Notes under the pieces: model-generated | Told to the model about the DNA's origin: nothing | Databases searched by the model: none | Seen by the model: the letters and a program-made list of their open reading frames with translations, nothing else | Translations under genes and position numbers: made by a program | Assembly: GCA_964601205.1 (NCBI GenBank) | Contig: CAZRML010000012.1 | Location: forward strand, 1-64,000 | Reading direction: 5' to 3' | Source: JAQVEM01 sp964601205 | GTDB lineage: Bacteria > Actinomycetota > Humimicrobiia > Humimicrobiales > Humimicrobiaceae | DNA length: 64,000 bases | Shown: piece after piece, positions 25,282-34,165 of the stretch | How the letters are laid out: each line of letters begins with the position of its first letter | Numbering within the stretch: position 1 is the stretch's first letter

Positions 25282-26448
25282 CTACTTATCCAGTACAAAT
25301 TCCGGAAGACCCATCTTCAAAGGCTCGGGTTTTTCACAGGTGCTTTCCATTTCACAGTATTTACCCTGCTCTGATGATTTAAAGAAACCAAACATTGCTT
25401 CCAGTACATGGTAGGCCATTTCCCCGCTTGCCCTGTTTTTTCTTCCTGACTGAATTGCATATATCATATCAGCGAGCCCAACACCACGGCTGTTCTCATT
25501 ATAATCATACAGCAGAGGCATATCTTCCAGCGGGCTCATTTGCTCTTTTCTCGGTAAACTGCTTGGATATTCCAGCCAGTCTGACTCTTTTCCTCTTCTA
25601 ATTCGTACACTTCCGCCAAATATATTGGGACCTCCATATGGGTCGTCGTCATTCATATATAATGTTCCTTCTTTTCCATATATTTCTATTCTCGGCAAAG
25701 TAGGATCCCAGACATCAAAACTCATCATAATAGTAGCAGTAACATTATTCTTAAACTCCATTACCCCTGTAATATGTGTATCAATATCTACATCAATCTC
25801 CTGGCCATATTTAGGCTGGCTGGTTATAGTTCTCTTATCAAAGTACCTTTTTGTATTACCAAGAACTCTGTTTACGGGACCGAGCAGAGAGATAAGAGCC
25901 GTCATGTAATAAACCCCCATATCCAGCATAGGGCCTGCACCTTCTTTATAAAAAAATCCAGGATCCGGATGCCATACTTCATGACCATGGAAAGCACAGA
26001 ATGCAACTGCAGAAATGGGCTCACCAATCCATCCATCATCTATAAGCTTTCTTGCCGTTTGCAACCTGCCGCCCAAAAAAGTATCCGGAGCAGAACCAAT
26101 AAACAAATTCTTGCTTTTAGCAAGACCAATCATTTCCTTCCCATCTTTAAGGTCAATAGCAAGGGGTTTTTCAGTATATGCATGTTTCCCTGCCTTCAAT
26201 GCAGAAAGACATACCTCGGCATGTGCCTGGGGATTGGTTAGATTTAGAACCACATCTATGCCCGGATCTTTTATTATCTCCTCCACACTGCATGCCTTAG
26301 CACCATATTTTTTGGATTTTTCTTCAGCCCGTTCTTTAACTTTGTCCGCACAGGACACAATCTCCATAACATCCCATTTTTTTGAATTCTCTAAATACAC
26401 ATCAGAGATATTTCCACATCCAACAAGTCCAATTTTTAATTTACTCAT
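25282..26448 (-). CDS. Gfo/Idh/MocA-family NAD(P)-dependent oxidoreductase
   Basis: About 388 residues. KIGLVGCGNISDVYLEN forms the Rossmann loop, EKPLAIDLKDG the catalytic EKP region, and GPMLDMGVYYMTALISLLG the domain-2 helix where family members carry the active-site residues. The start is set at the ATG at 26448 behind GAAAGGA, rather than a TTG at 26466. It directly follows the binding-protein gene after the perfect hairpin at 26655-26685 and precedes the ThuA gene. A glycoside or sugar dehydrogenase role is inferred. Confidence 0.85.
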   Translation of the reverse strand: MSKLKIGLVGCGNISDVYLENSKKWDVMEIVSCADKVKERAEEKSKKYGAKACSVEEIIKDPGIDVVLNLTNPQAHAEVCLSALKAGKHAYTEKPLAIDLKDGKEMIGLAKSKNLFIGSAPDTFLGGRLQTARKLIDDGWIGEPISAVAFCAFHGHEVWHPDPGFFYKEGAGPMLDMGVYYMTALISLLGPVNRVLGNTKRYFDKRTITSQPKYGQEIDVDIDTHITGVMEFKNNVTATIMMSFDVWDPTLPRIEIYGKEGTLYMNDDDPYGGPNIFGGSVRIRRGKESDWLEYPSSLPRKEQMSPLEDMPLLYDYNENSRGVGLADMIYAIQSGRKNRASGEMAYHVLEAMFGFFKSSEQGKYCEMESTCEKPEPLKMGLPEFVLDK

Positions 26449-26654
26449 GATATTTCCTTTCCTCAACTAAAAATAACAACTCTCCTGAATTTACCAATCA
26501 ATAACATCTTTGCTTCAATTATTTAATTCATCCTAAATGACTTATTTTAATAGATACAGTTTAAATATTTAAAAACCATTTAAATTGACAATATATAAAT
26601 GATTTTTTAAAAAATTTCTATTATAATAAAATCATCTTCCAACTCTCAACGGTA

Positions 26655-26685
26655 GAAGAGGGGTATTTATTAAATACCCCTCTTC
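26655..26685 (-). terminator. Perfect 15-bp hairpin after the binding-protein gene
   Basis: GAAGAGGGGTATTTA (26655-26669) and its exact complement (26671-26685) flank a single base. It begins 13 bases after the binding-protein stop. No T-run follows on the minus strand, so an mRNA 3'-end stabiliser or processing site fits better than a classic terminator. Confidence 0.6.
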
Positions 26686-26698
26686 AGTCCTGGTACAA

Positions 26699-27721
26699 CT
26701 AAAAACCAGGCAGATATGCTTCATAGGATCCGGATTCATAGTCAACAACCGGTGTTTCCATAAAAATCCAGTAAGGATCCCACTGCTGTCCAGCTTCCCA
26801 TCCTTCATCAACAATCTTTATAACATATGGTGCCAGCTGGTCAGTTTCATCTATAGGTGATTGGATAATCAAATGTGTTATCCAGCCGCCAGAGATTGAT
26901 TCCATCCCTGCTTTACTTCCACCAAGTGAAACTGAGGGAACATCTCCAGGAGAATAACCTGCTTCCTCCAGTGCAATTCCTACGCCTGCACCCATGTCAT
27001 CGCTGTGTGACCATACCAGATCAATATCATCACCATATCTGGTAATGAAGTCAGACATTACTCTTACAGCTTCATCTTTTACCCAGTCTGCAGGCTGTGC
27101 TGCAAGGACTTCTATCCCGTCATTCAGGACTTCCTTAAAGCCTTCAGTTCTTCCTATCGATGCATCCTGGCCGGTTGCTCCTTCTACAATAACTACTTTA
27201 CCGCCATCAGCCAGTATTTCATTTGCAACTCCTCCAGCAACTTTGCCTTCTTCTTCATTATTGGGGCCAAAGTATAAAGCTGTATACTGTACCGATTCTT
27301 CTACGGGTGCGCCGTTACCCATTATTACAGCTACTCCTGCATCGTATGCTTTTTTTATTCCTGTAGCAATAGCCTGTGAATCTACGGGAAATAGAACTAT
27401 TGCATCAGGATCCATTGCAATTGCGTCATCCATCTGGCTTGACTGAAGCTGTGCATCAAACTCTCCATCAAACGAAAACATCTCTATTCCAGCCTCATTT
27501 AGCCTTTCTTCTAAATTTGCCTGATATAGAGGTGGATATGGAGACTGCATTCCAATATTTAGCAACACAACAGTCTTTTCCCCTTCTTCAGCAGGAGCTT
27601 CCTCTGCTGGTTTTTCTTCCGCAGCTTCCTCTGCTGCACTTTCACATCCAGAAAATATAAATACTGATACCATCGAAATTACTACTAATATCACTATCGG
27701 TAACAATGATAATCTTTTCAT
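26699..27721 (-). CDS. Sugar ABC transporter substrate-binding lipoprotein
   Basis: 340 residues: signal peptide, lipobox FSGC (Cys ~26), an acidic Glu/Ala/Pro linker (~27-48), then a type 1 periplasmic-binding fold of the ribose/galactose family (TVVLLNIGMQSPYPPL, MDPDAIVLFPVDSQA, VVIVEGATGQDASIGR, LVWSHSDDMGAGVG). AAGGAGGG precedes the start. It lies downstream of its permease and ATPase genes and is followed by a strong hairpin. With XylA and XylB in the operon the ligand is probably xylose or a short xyloside. Confidence 0.9.
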   Translation of the reverse strand: MKRLSLLPIVILVVISMVSVFIFSGCESAAEEAAEEKPAEEAPAEEGEKTVVLLNIGMQSPYPPLYQANLEERLNEAGIEMFSFDGEFDAQLQSSQMDDAIAMDPDAIVLFPVDSQAIATGIKKAYDAGVAVIMGNGAPVEESVQYTALYFGPNNEEEGKVAGGVANEILADGGKVVIVEGATGQDASIGRTEGFKEVLNDGIEVLAAQPADWVKDEAVRVMSDFITRYGDDIDLVWSHSDDMGAGVGIALEEAGYSPGDVPSVSLGGSKAGMESISGGWITHLIIQSPIDETDQLAPYVIKIVDEGWEAGQQWDPYWIFMETPVVDYESGSYEAYLPGF

Positions 27722-27928
27722 TTATATTTCCCTCCTTTCTTGTTTTTTAATAATATAAGAGATTTCTCTGGAAGATAGACTCCCCCAAATAAATCTAAAA
27801 ATTTTTGTTATAATCACCTCCCCTTACAAAAAGACCTGAATTTGACAATAATATTTATTTATTAATTCTTTCATCTTTTATTAAAACTCATATAAACACT
27901 GCCTCATATTATTTTTAACCTTAATTAG

Positions 27929-28873
27929 CTATAAATACTTCTTTTTTTGTATACTTATAGAATCAATGACAATTATTAAAATAAGTAGTAACCCTCTTAT
28001 CATTTCCTGGATAAATGAAGATATTTTCAGAATAACCATTGCATTATTAATAATACCTAAAAGCAGGATACCCTGGAACGCTTTAAAGATGCTGCCCTCG
28101 CCGCCTTCCATACTTATTCCACCGAGCAAAACAGCAGTGATAACAAAAACAACAGTGCTATTACCAATTCTACCCGAGGCAACATTTAACTTACCTGCAA
28201 GCATTACACCTGCCACTCCTCCAAGAAAACCAGTTATCACAAAGCAAAATATACGTACCGCATCCACTTTTATACCAAAAAACCTGCTTGCAGTTGCATT
28301 TCCTCCAATAGCGAAAATGTGCCTGCCGAGTATTGTCCTCTGTAAGATAATCTCAAATATAATCAGTAGAATTATAAAAACAATTACCGGCATTGGTATG
28401 TGATATATTTCCGTCTGGGAAATCGATACAAAATTTTCATTGGTTCCCTTTATGGTATGCTCCCTGGTTAGCAAATAAACTACCCCGCTAATAAAAACCA
28501 TGGTGCCCAGGGTAACGGCAATGGAAGGCAATTTAAGTTTCGTGGTTATCAGACCATTAATTAATCCAACTAAAGCCCCGCCGGATATGCCTGCAATTAT
28601 TGCAGCAAAAATTCCGTAAGGCTGGAATATTATTGAGAGTGCGGCTCCAAATGCCATAACAGAACCAACAGACAGGTCTATTTCACCAATAATAATTAGC
28701 AGGGCCATTCCTATTACTATCATCCCTTCAAATGATATAGTCTGGAAAATATTTACAATATTGGTAAAAGTCAGGAAATAGTCCGAATTAAATGCCAGGA
28801 ATATTCCTATTACCAGTATTATTAATAATATTTTTTGTTCATTCAAAAAGTTTTTAATTCGCTCAAACTTCAA
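27929..28873 (-). CDS. Sugar ABC transporter permease (second subunit)
   Basis: About 314 residues of the RbsC-type permease family, with EIDLSVGSVMAFGAAL as the conserved motif and GIKVDAVRIFCFVITGFLGG as the coupling loop. The frame opens at a TTG at 28900; the TTG at 28873 (KFERIKNF) is the better guess because AGGAGG lies just upstream. It overlaps the preceding permease gene by 11 bases. Two different permease genes suggest a heterodimeric channel. Confidence 0.85.
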   Translation of the reverse strand: MKFERIKNFLNEQKILLIILVIGIFLAFNSDYFLTFTNIVNIFQTISFEGMIVIGMALLIIIGEIDLSVGSVMAFGAALSIIFQPYGIFAAIIAGISGGALVGLINGLITTKLKLPSIAVTLGTMVFISGVVYLLTREHTIKGTNENFVSISQTEIYHIPMPVIVFIILLIIFEIILQRTILGRHIFAIGGNATASRFFGIKVDAVRIFCFVITGFLGGVAGVMLAGKLNVASGRIGNSTVVFVITAVLLGGISMEGGEGSIFKAFQGILLLGIINNAMVILKISSFIQEMIRGLLLILIIVIDSISIQKKKYL

Positions 28874-29813
28874 CTCTCCTCCTAACTCTGATATCAACAA
28901 TTATGGCAACAATTATCAAAATACCTTTTACTATATTCTGGAAAGAGTACATCACATTGTATAAGGTCAGAATATTAATAATTATCGCCAGCAATAAAAC
29001 TCCGATAACGGTCTTAAATATACTGCCTTTCCCACCGGCGAGGCTCGTCCCGCCTATAACGACAGCTGTTATGGCATCAAACTCATAACCGGCACCGGCT
29101 ACAGGACTTGCAGTTGTCATCCTGGAGCTATAAATTAAAGCCGCTATGGCAACCGAAACACTGGATATAATAAATGCCATGGTTCTCATCCTATCAGTTT
29201 TTATGCCGGCAATTTCTGCTGCAGTATCATTTGTGCCGACGTACTTTATTTTTCTTCCAAAAGTCGTTTTACTAAGCATTATTTGATATACAATAGCTAC
29301 TATAAATAATATATATACGTGTACCGGTATTCCAAATAACTTATCCCTGCCAATAAAACCATACCAGGTACCTGTAACCCCTGATATTATGGCTCCATTT
29401 GTAATTAGCTGGGCTATTCCCGAAAATAATGAGAGTGAGCCCAGGGTGACTATAATAGAATTAACCTTAAACTTTGTAACAATAAAACCATTAAAAAAGC
29501 CTATAAACACTGCTATCACCAGTGGCATAATAACTCCCAGAAAGTTATTTCTCAGCTGAAAGGTTATAGATACAAGATTCAGTAAAGAAAAAACAGAGCC
29601 AACGGACAAATCAAGGCACCCGCTAATTACCACCATGGTCATCCCACAACTTATGACCCCGATTACTGTAACCTGCTTTAATAAATTTAAAAAATTGCCT
29701 GTGGTGCGGAAGCTGGGTGTTGTTATGGAAAAAACAGTAACCAGCAAGATCAATATTATCAATTGTGACTGATCTCTTAATACACTTACTAATTTATTTT
29801 CTTTCTCTTCCAT
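28863..29813 (-). CDS. Sugar ABC transporter permease (first subunit)
   Basis: 316 residues, RbsC-type, with CLDLSVGSVFSLLNL as the conserved loop motif, AEIAGIKTDRMRTMAFIISS as the coupling region, and eight to ten hydrophobic segments. Its ATG directly abuts the TAG stop of the ATPase gene, so translation is coupled. It pairs with the next permease, with which it shares family features but not close identity. Confidence 0.88.
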   Translation of the reverse strand: MEEKENKLVSVLRDQSQLIILILLVTVFSITTPSFRTTGNFLNLLKQVTVIGVISCGMTMVVISGCLDLSVGSVFSLLNLVSITFQLRNNFLGVIMPLVIAVFIGFFNGFIVTKFKVNSIIVTLGSLSLFSGIAQLITNGAIISGVTGTWYGFIGRDKLFGIPVHVYILFIVAIVYQIMLSKTTFGRKIKYVGTNDTAAEIAGIKTDRMRTMAFIISSVSVAIAALIYSSRMTTASPVAGAGYEFDAITAVVIGGTSLAGGKGSIFKTVIGVLLLAIIINILTLYNVMYSFQNIVKGILIIVAIIVDIRVRRRVEV

Positions 29814-31295
29814 CTATGCCCTCGTTACCGCCCTGACTATGTTTTTCGTTGTAACATCATCTCCCAGAAACTTTGCCCGCGTTTCGCCTTTCGACAGTAC
29901 AATTACATTATTTGCTATAGCAGCTATCTCGGGAATTTCTGAAGATAGAATAAGTACTGAAACGCCACCGGACGCAAGTTCTTTAATTATGTTGTAGATT
30001 TCTTCTTTGCTCCCTACGTCTATACCCCTTGTGGGGTCATTTAGAATCATTAATTTTGGCTTAACTGTAAGCATTCGGGAAAAAATAAGTTTTTGCTGAT
30101 TGCCGCCACTGAGATCTACAGCTAATGTTGAAATTGAAGGCGTCTTTATGGACAATTTCTTAATGTATGCACCGGCAAGCTCTGTCTCCCTTTTACTATT
30201 TAAAAAGAACTTATCTTCAATGTTGAACAGCCATAACGGAGATATATTATGGCACACACTCATATCCAAAAAGAGCGACTGTAATTTTCTTTCTTCCGGA
30301 AGATAAATAATTCCATATTTTATAGCATCGGCAGGATGTTTTATAAATACTCTTTTCCCCATGAAGTAAATTTCTTTTGATTGTGCGGGCCACAGCCCAA
30401 CAATGCTTTTTACCAGCTCATCTTTTCCAGAACCCATTAATCCTGCAATACCAAGAATTTCTCCCTTATGCAATTTCATGCTGAAGTCAAAAATCTTATT
30501 TCTTATTGATAGTTTTTTAATTTCAAAAATCACTTCTTTATTTTCATAAACGTTCTTACCGGTAGATCTTAATTCACGCCCTATCATCAGTGAAACGATT
30601 TTATTGGTATCAAATTCGTTCTTTTCCATTACCCCCTGGTTTTTCCCATCACGAAAGACACTGACTCTATCAGCAATACCTACAACTTCATCAAGCCTGT
30701 GTGAAATATAAATAACACTGACCCCTTTCTTTTTGAGTTCCTTTATTATTAAAAATAATTTTTCCACCTCTTTTTCAGTAAGGGAAGATGTCGGCTCGTC
30801 CATGATTATAATCCGGGCATTTTTGGTAGTTAATGATTTAATTATTTCTATAAACTGCTGCTCGGCTGTCGTAAGTGTGGACAGTCTTCTTCTCGGGTCT
30901 ATATTAATATCAAATTCTTTTAGTATTTTTTTTGTCTCACTTATAAGCTTTTTGAAATCTACAAAAATAGATTTCCCGGTTCTTGGTAATTTTCCCAGAA
31001 AAATATTTTCGGCGACACTGAGCTTCTGGATATTTTCTAATTCCTGGTATATCATACTTATGCCAAGAGCTCTTGAGGCCTCAACGCTTCCAATTTCCGT
31101 CTCTCTCCCATCAACAATTATAGTACCCGAATCTTTTATATAAGCACCTGAAATAATTTTCATAAGGGTAGATTTACCGGCACCGTTTTCACCAACTATC
31201 GCGTGAATTTCCCCTTTCTTAAGGTTAAAATCAACACCATCCAGAGCAACTGTTCCCGGAAAAGTTTTTACAACATTTTTTATTTCTAGCAACAA
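29814..31295 (-). CDS. Sugar ABC transporter ATP-binding protein (two nucleotide-binding domains)
   Basis: 493 residues. NBD1: Walker A GENGAGKST (~34-42) and Walker B IIIMDEPTSSLTEKE. NBD2: Walker-A-like GLMGSGKDE, signature LSGGNQQK, and LMILNDPTRGIDVGSKE in which the Walker B Glu is Asp, common in second domains of this family. The start is a TTG just downstream of the ROK gene. It energises the two-permease transporter. Confidence 0.92.
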   Translation of the reverse strand: MLLEIKNVVKTFPGTVALDGVDFNLKKGEIHAIVGENGAGKSTLMKIISGAYIKDSGTIIVDGRETEIGSVEASRALGISMIYQELENIQKLSVAENIFLGKLPRTGKSIFVDFKKLISETKKILKEFDINIDPRRRLSTLTTAEQQFIEIIKSLTTKNARIIIMDEPTSSLTEKEVEKLFLIIKELKKKGVSVIYISHRLDEVVGIADRVSVFRDGKNQGVMEKNEFDTNKIVSLMIGRELRSTGKNVYENKEVIFEIKKLSIRNKIFDFSMKLHKGEILGIAGLMGSGKDELVKSIVGLWPAQSKEIYFMGKRVFIKHPADAIKYGIIYLPEERKLQSLFLDMSVCHNISPLWLFNIEDKFFLNSKRETELAGAYIKKLSIKTPSISTLAVDLSGGNQQKLIFSRMLTVKPKLMILNDPTRGIDVGSKEEIYNIIKELASGGVSVLILSSEIPEIAAIANNVIVLSKGETRAKFLGDDVTTKNIVRAVTRA

Positions 31296-31344
31296 TTACA
31301 TATCCTTTTTTATTTTATGCAATAACATTTTCCCAAATAAATTC

Positions 31345-32553
31345 TTATAGCAATTTATCTAAAATCATACCTGTTGCACCAACGAGACCCGCTATTTTTC
31401 CCAATTGAGAATATTTAATATTAATATTCTTCTTAACAGAGGGAAGGATATTTTTTTCAGCTATTTCCTTTACTTTTTCTATTAAATAATCCCCTCCGGC
31501 TGTATACTCCCCGCTGATAATTATTAGCTCGGGGTCTATAACTGCTACGATTATTGATATTGCAATACCCAGCCAGTACGATATCTCATCAACAATTTTT
31601 TTTGCCAGGCCATCATTTTTGTAGAGACACTCAAATAATATTTTAGATTCAACTTTAAAATTACTTTCCTTAAATTTTTTAACCAGAACCGAATCTTTGT
31701 ATCTGGCTACATTCATATTTTCTTTTATCAGTTCATTAATCCTTGCAGTGTTTACAAGTGCATTCAGACAGCCATTATTACCACACACGCAAACCGGTCC
31801 ATTTTCACTTAATTTCATATGACCGAATTCACCTGCAAAAAGATGTTCGCCTGTTACGCATTTATTATTTAATGAAAATCCTCCACCTATTCCATAACCG
31901 GTTAGAATCACAGCAAAATCACTAAAATTCTTTGCAATACCGAACATCTTCTCCCCGTAACATCGCACCCTGTTCTCATTACACACCAGAACACTGATTC
32001 CAATCTTATTCTCAATGATTTCTGCGATTTTTATATCCTTCCAGTGAGGCATATAGGGTAGCAGACGGATAATACCGTCTTTCTCGTCAACAATTCCAGG
32101 TACACCTATCCCGATACCCAGTATCATACTTTTATTTATTCCAGCTTCATTAACCATTTCTTCAAACATTTCTATCATTCCAGAAATTATTTCTTCGTGG
32201 CCGGCCTTAAGATTACTTTTTATACTCTTTTCCGCCATGATGTGAGTATTATAATTGGTAAGTATTGCTTTGATTTTTTTTGGACCCATCATTGAACCAA
32301 TAATATAGCCTGCATTATCATTAAACTTCAGCTGAACCGGCCTTTTCCCGCCTTCTTCCGTTGACTCTCTCAGTCCATCCTCCACTACAAGTTTACGGCA
32401 AATTAATTCTTTCACTATTTTATTGATTGTTTGCTGGGAGATGTTAATTTTCTTTGCAATATCCGATTTTGTAATCTGTGGACTTTCCCTTATGATATTC
32501 AAAACAGATGCTGTATTTATCTTTCTTATATGTTTGGGTTTTCTGAGTTTCAT
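31345..32553 (-). CDS. ROK-family transcriptional repressor (XylR-like)
   Basis: 402 residues. The N-terminal winged helix (ESPQITKSDIAKKINISQQTINKIVKEL, in two parts) is followed by a ROK sugar-kinase-like domain with GIGVPGIVDE, GYGIGGGFSLNN, HLFAGEFGHM and the zinc-type cluster CVCGNNGC. The catalytic sugar-kinase residues are not needed for repressors. It heads the xylose operon and lies directly behind a promoter overlapped by an inverted repeat (32672-32694), so it probably represses its own operon and is released by xylose or a xyloside. Confidence 0.88.
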   Translation of the reverse strand: MKLRKPKHIRKINTASVLNIIRESPQITKSDIAKKINISQQTINKIVKELICRKLVVEDGLRESTEEGGKRPVQLKFNDNAGYIIGSMMGPKKIKAILTNYNTHIMAEKSIKSNLKAGHEEIISGMIEMFEEMVNEAGINKSMILGIGIGVPGIVDEKDGIIRLLPYMPHWKDIKIAEIIENKIGISVLVCNENRVRCYGEKMFGIAKNFSDFAVILTGYGIGGGFSLNNKCVTGEHLFAGEFGHMKLSENGPVCVCGNNGCLNALVNTARINELIKENMNVARYKDSVLVKKFKESNFKVESKILFECLYKNDGLAKKIVDEISYWLGIAISIIVAVIDPELIIISGEYTAGGDYLIEKVKEIAEKNILPSVKKNINIKYSQLGKIAGLVGATGMILDKLL

Positions 32554-32671
32554 TAAAGACCAGTAAAGATTATAAATTATGTTTATATATTATTAAACTT
32601 AATATGTCAGATGATATTTTTTCACCTAAAAATAAAAATAAATTAAAAACACCACATTATTTATAAAGTTA

Positions 32672-32706
32672 GTTTATATATTATATTGATAAACCAAATT
32701 TGTCAA
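32672..32706 (-). promoter_or_regulatory. ROK/xylose operon promoter and operator
   Basis: Minus strand: -35 TTGACA (32701-32706), a 17-bp spacer, -10 TAATAT (32678-32683). The inverted repeat GTTTAT-N11-ATAAAC (32672-32694) covers the -10 and part of the spacer. A second one, GTTTA-N8-TAAAC, lies in the leader at 32581-32598. GTTTx/xAAAC half-sites are typical of XylR-type ROK operators. Confidence 0.6.
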
Positions 32707-32793
32707 TATACTTTATAATGAAATTCGAAGTCAGATTTTACAGTTATTTAGATTAGAAAGAGGTGTTCAGGATTAGCATAAATTACTTTCCTC

Positions 32794-34017
32794 CTACATT
32801 TTATCTACAATTGCTTTTGCTTTCTTTTCAATAAAATCAATATTTACTTCGCCGCGCGTATTTTTAGTTTCCACCGCAGCTCTTGCCACACTTACAGCAA
32901 CAGTGGGAAGAACTCTCCTGTCAAATGGTTTGGGTATAATGTAGTCTTTTCTCAATTCATTTTCTACTATTTTTGAGATAGCTTTTGCTGCAGCTATTTT
33001 CATTTTTCTGTTTATCTCCAGGGCTTCCGCGTCAAGGGCGCCTCTAAATATCCCCGGAAACGCAAGTACATTATTTATCTGATTTGGATAATCACTTCTT
33101 CCTGTGGCAATAATCTCTGCACCGGCCTGCACCGCAAATTCCGGTCTTATCTCGGGCTCAGGATTGGCAAGTGCAAAAATAATTGGATTATTTTTCATCT
33201 TTTTTATCATTTCCCTGGAAAGAATATTCGCTGTTGATACACCTATAAATATATCAGCATCCTCCAATGCGCATGAAAGATCCCCCTCAATATTCCCGTG
33301 ATTCGTATATTCTGCCAGTTTCTGCTTGGCAATAGTCAAATTTTTTCTTTTCTTATATATTATTCCATTCCTGTCACATACAATAATATCTGAAACACCC
33401 ATATAGCTGAGCAGGTCTGAAATAGATGTACCGGCTGCCCCTGCTCCATTTATAACTACCTTCACATCTGTTATATCTTTTTCGTATATTTTTAAAGCAC
33501 TCAACAATCCTGCCAGGGTTACGACAGCCGTACCATGCTGGTCGTCATGAAAAATAAGCATACCGGTTTCCTTTTTTAGCCTTTTTTCAATTTCAAAACA
33601 ATCAGGTGCGGCAATATCCTCCAGATTTATACCTGCAAAGGATGGTTCCAGCACCTTTATGGTATTAATTATTACCTCAACATCATGACTTTCTATACAG
33701 AGGGGGAAAGCTGATACCCCGCCAAATTGTCTGAATAGAACACACTTTCCTTCCATTACCGGAAGCGCCGCTCTTGCACCAATATTTCCGAGCCCGAGGA
33801 CTGCAGACCCATCAGTCACCACTGCAATCATATTACCCCTGGCTGTATAGATATTCAGGTACCGGGGATTTTTAGCAATAATCCTGCAGGGCTCCGCAAC
33901 ACCTGGAGTATAGGCAAGGGATAGGTCGTGCTCATTTTCAGTTTTTACCTTGCTTACTATGTCAATCTTACCGTTATTTTTTTTATGCATTTCCAGTGCT
34001 TCTTCGTAAATATCCAA
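32794..34017 (-). CDS. NAD(P)-dependent malic enzyme
   Basis: 407 residues, the short bacterial form without a phosphotransacetylase-like extension. AYTPGVAEPCR, TDGSAVLGLGNIGA, FGGVSAFPLC, GINLEDIAAPDCFEIE (metal ligands), FHDDQHGTA, the Rossmann motif INGAGAAGTS, and ALANPEPEI are present. It oxidatively decarboxylates malate to pyruvate with reduction of NAD(P). It is a single gene, upstream of and parallel to the ROK operon, with no sign of shared regulation. Confidence 0.93.
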   Translation of the reverse strand: MDIYEEALEMHKKNNGKIDIVSKVKTENEHDLSLAYTPGVAEPCRIIAKNPRYLNIYTARGNMIAVVTDGSAVLGLGNIGARAALPVMEGKCVLFRQFGGVSAFPLCIESHDVEVIINTIKVLEPSFAGINLEDIAAPDCFEIEKRLKKETGMLIFHDDQHGTAVVTLAGLLSALKIYEKDITDVKVVINGAGAAGTSISDLLSYMGVSDIIVCDRNGIIYKKRKNLTIAKQKLAEYTNHGNIEGDLSCALEDADIFIGVSTANILSREMIKKMKNNPIIFALANPEPEIRPEFAVQAGAEIIATGRSDYPNQINNVLAFPGIFRGALDAEALEINRKMKIAAAKAISKIVENELRKDYIIPKPFDRRVLPTVAVSVARAAVETKNTRGEVNIDFIEKKAKAIVDKM

Positions 34018-34165
34018 CTTAATTCCACCTTACTTTTACCGGATTTTTCAAATTCACCTATAAATTTAGCTACAATATTTAATATGAACTATTTAAGAGT
34101 TGTGTTTACAACTCTAGTTTTAAAAGCTCTTTGAAAACAAAATAAAAATATAGATAAAATTGATA

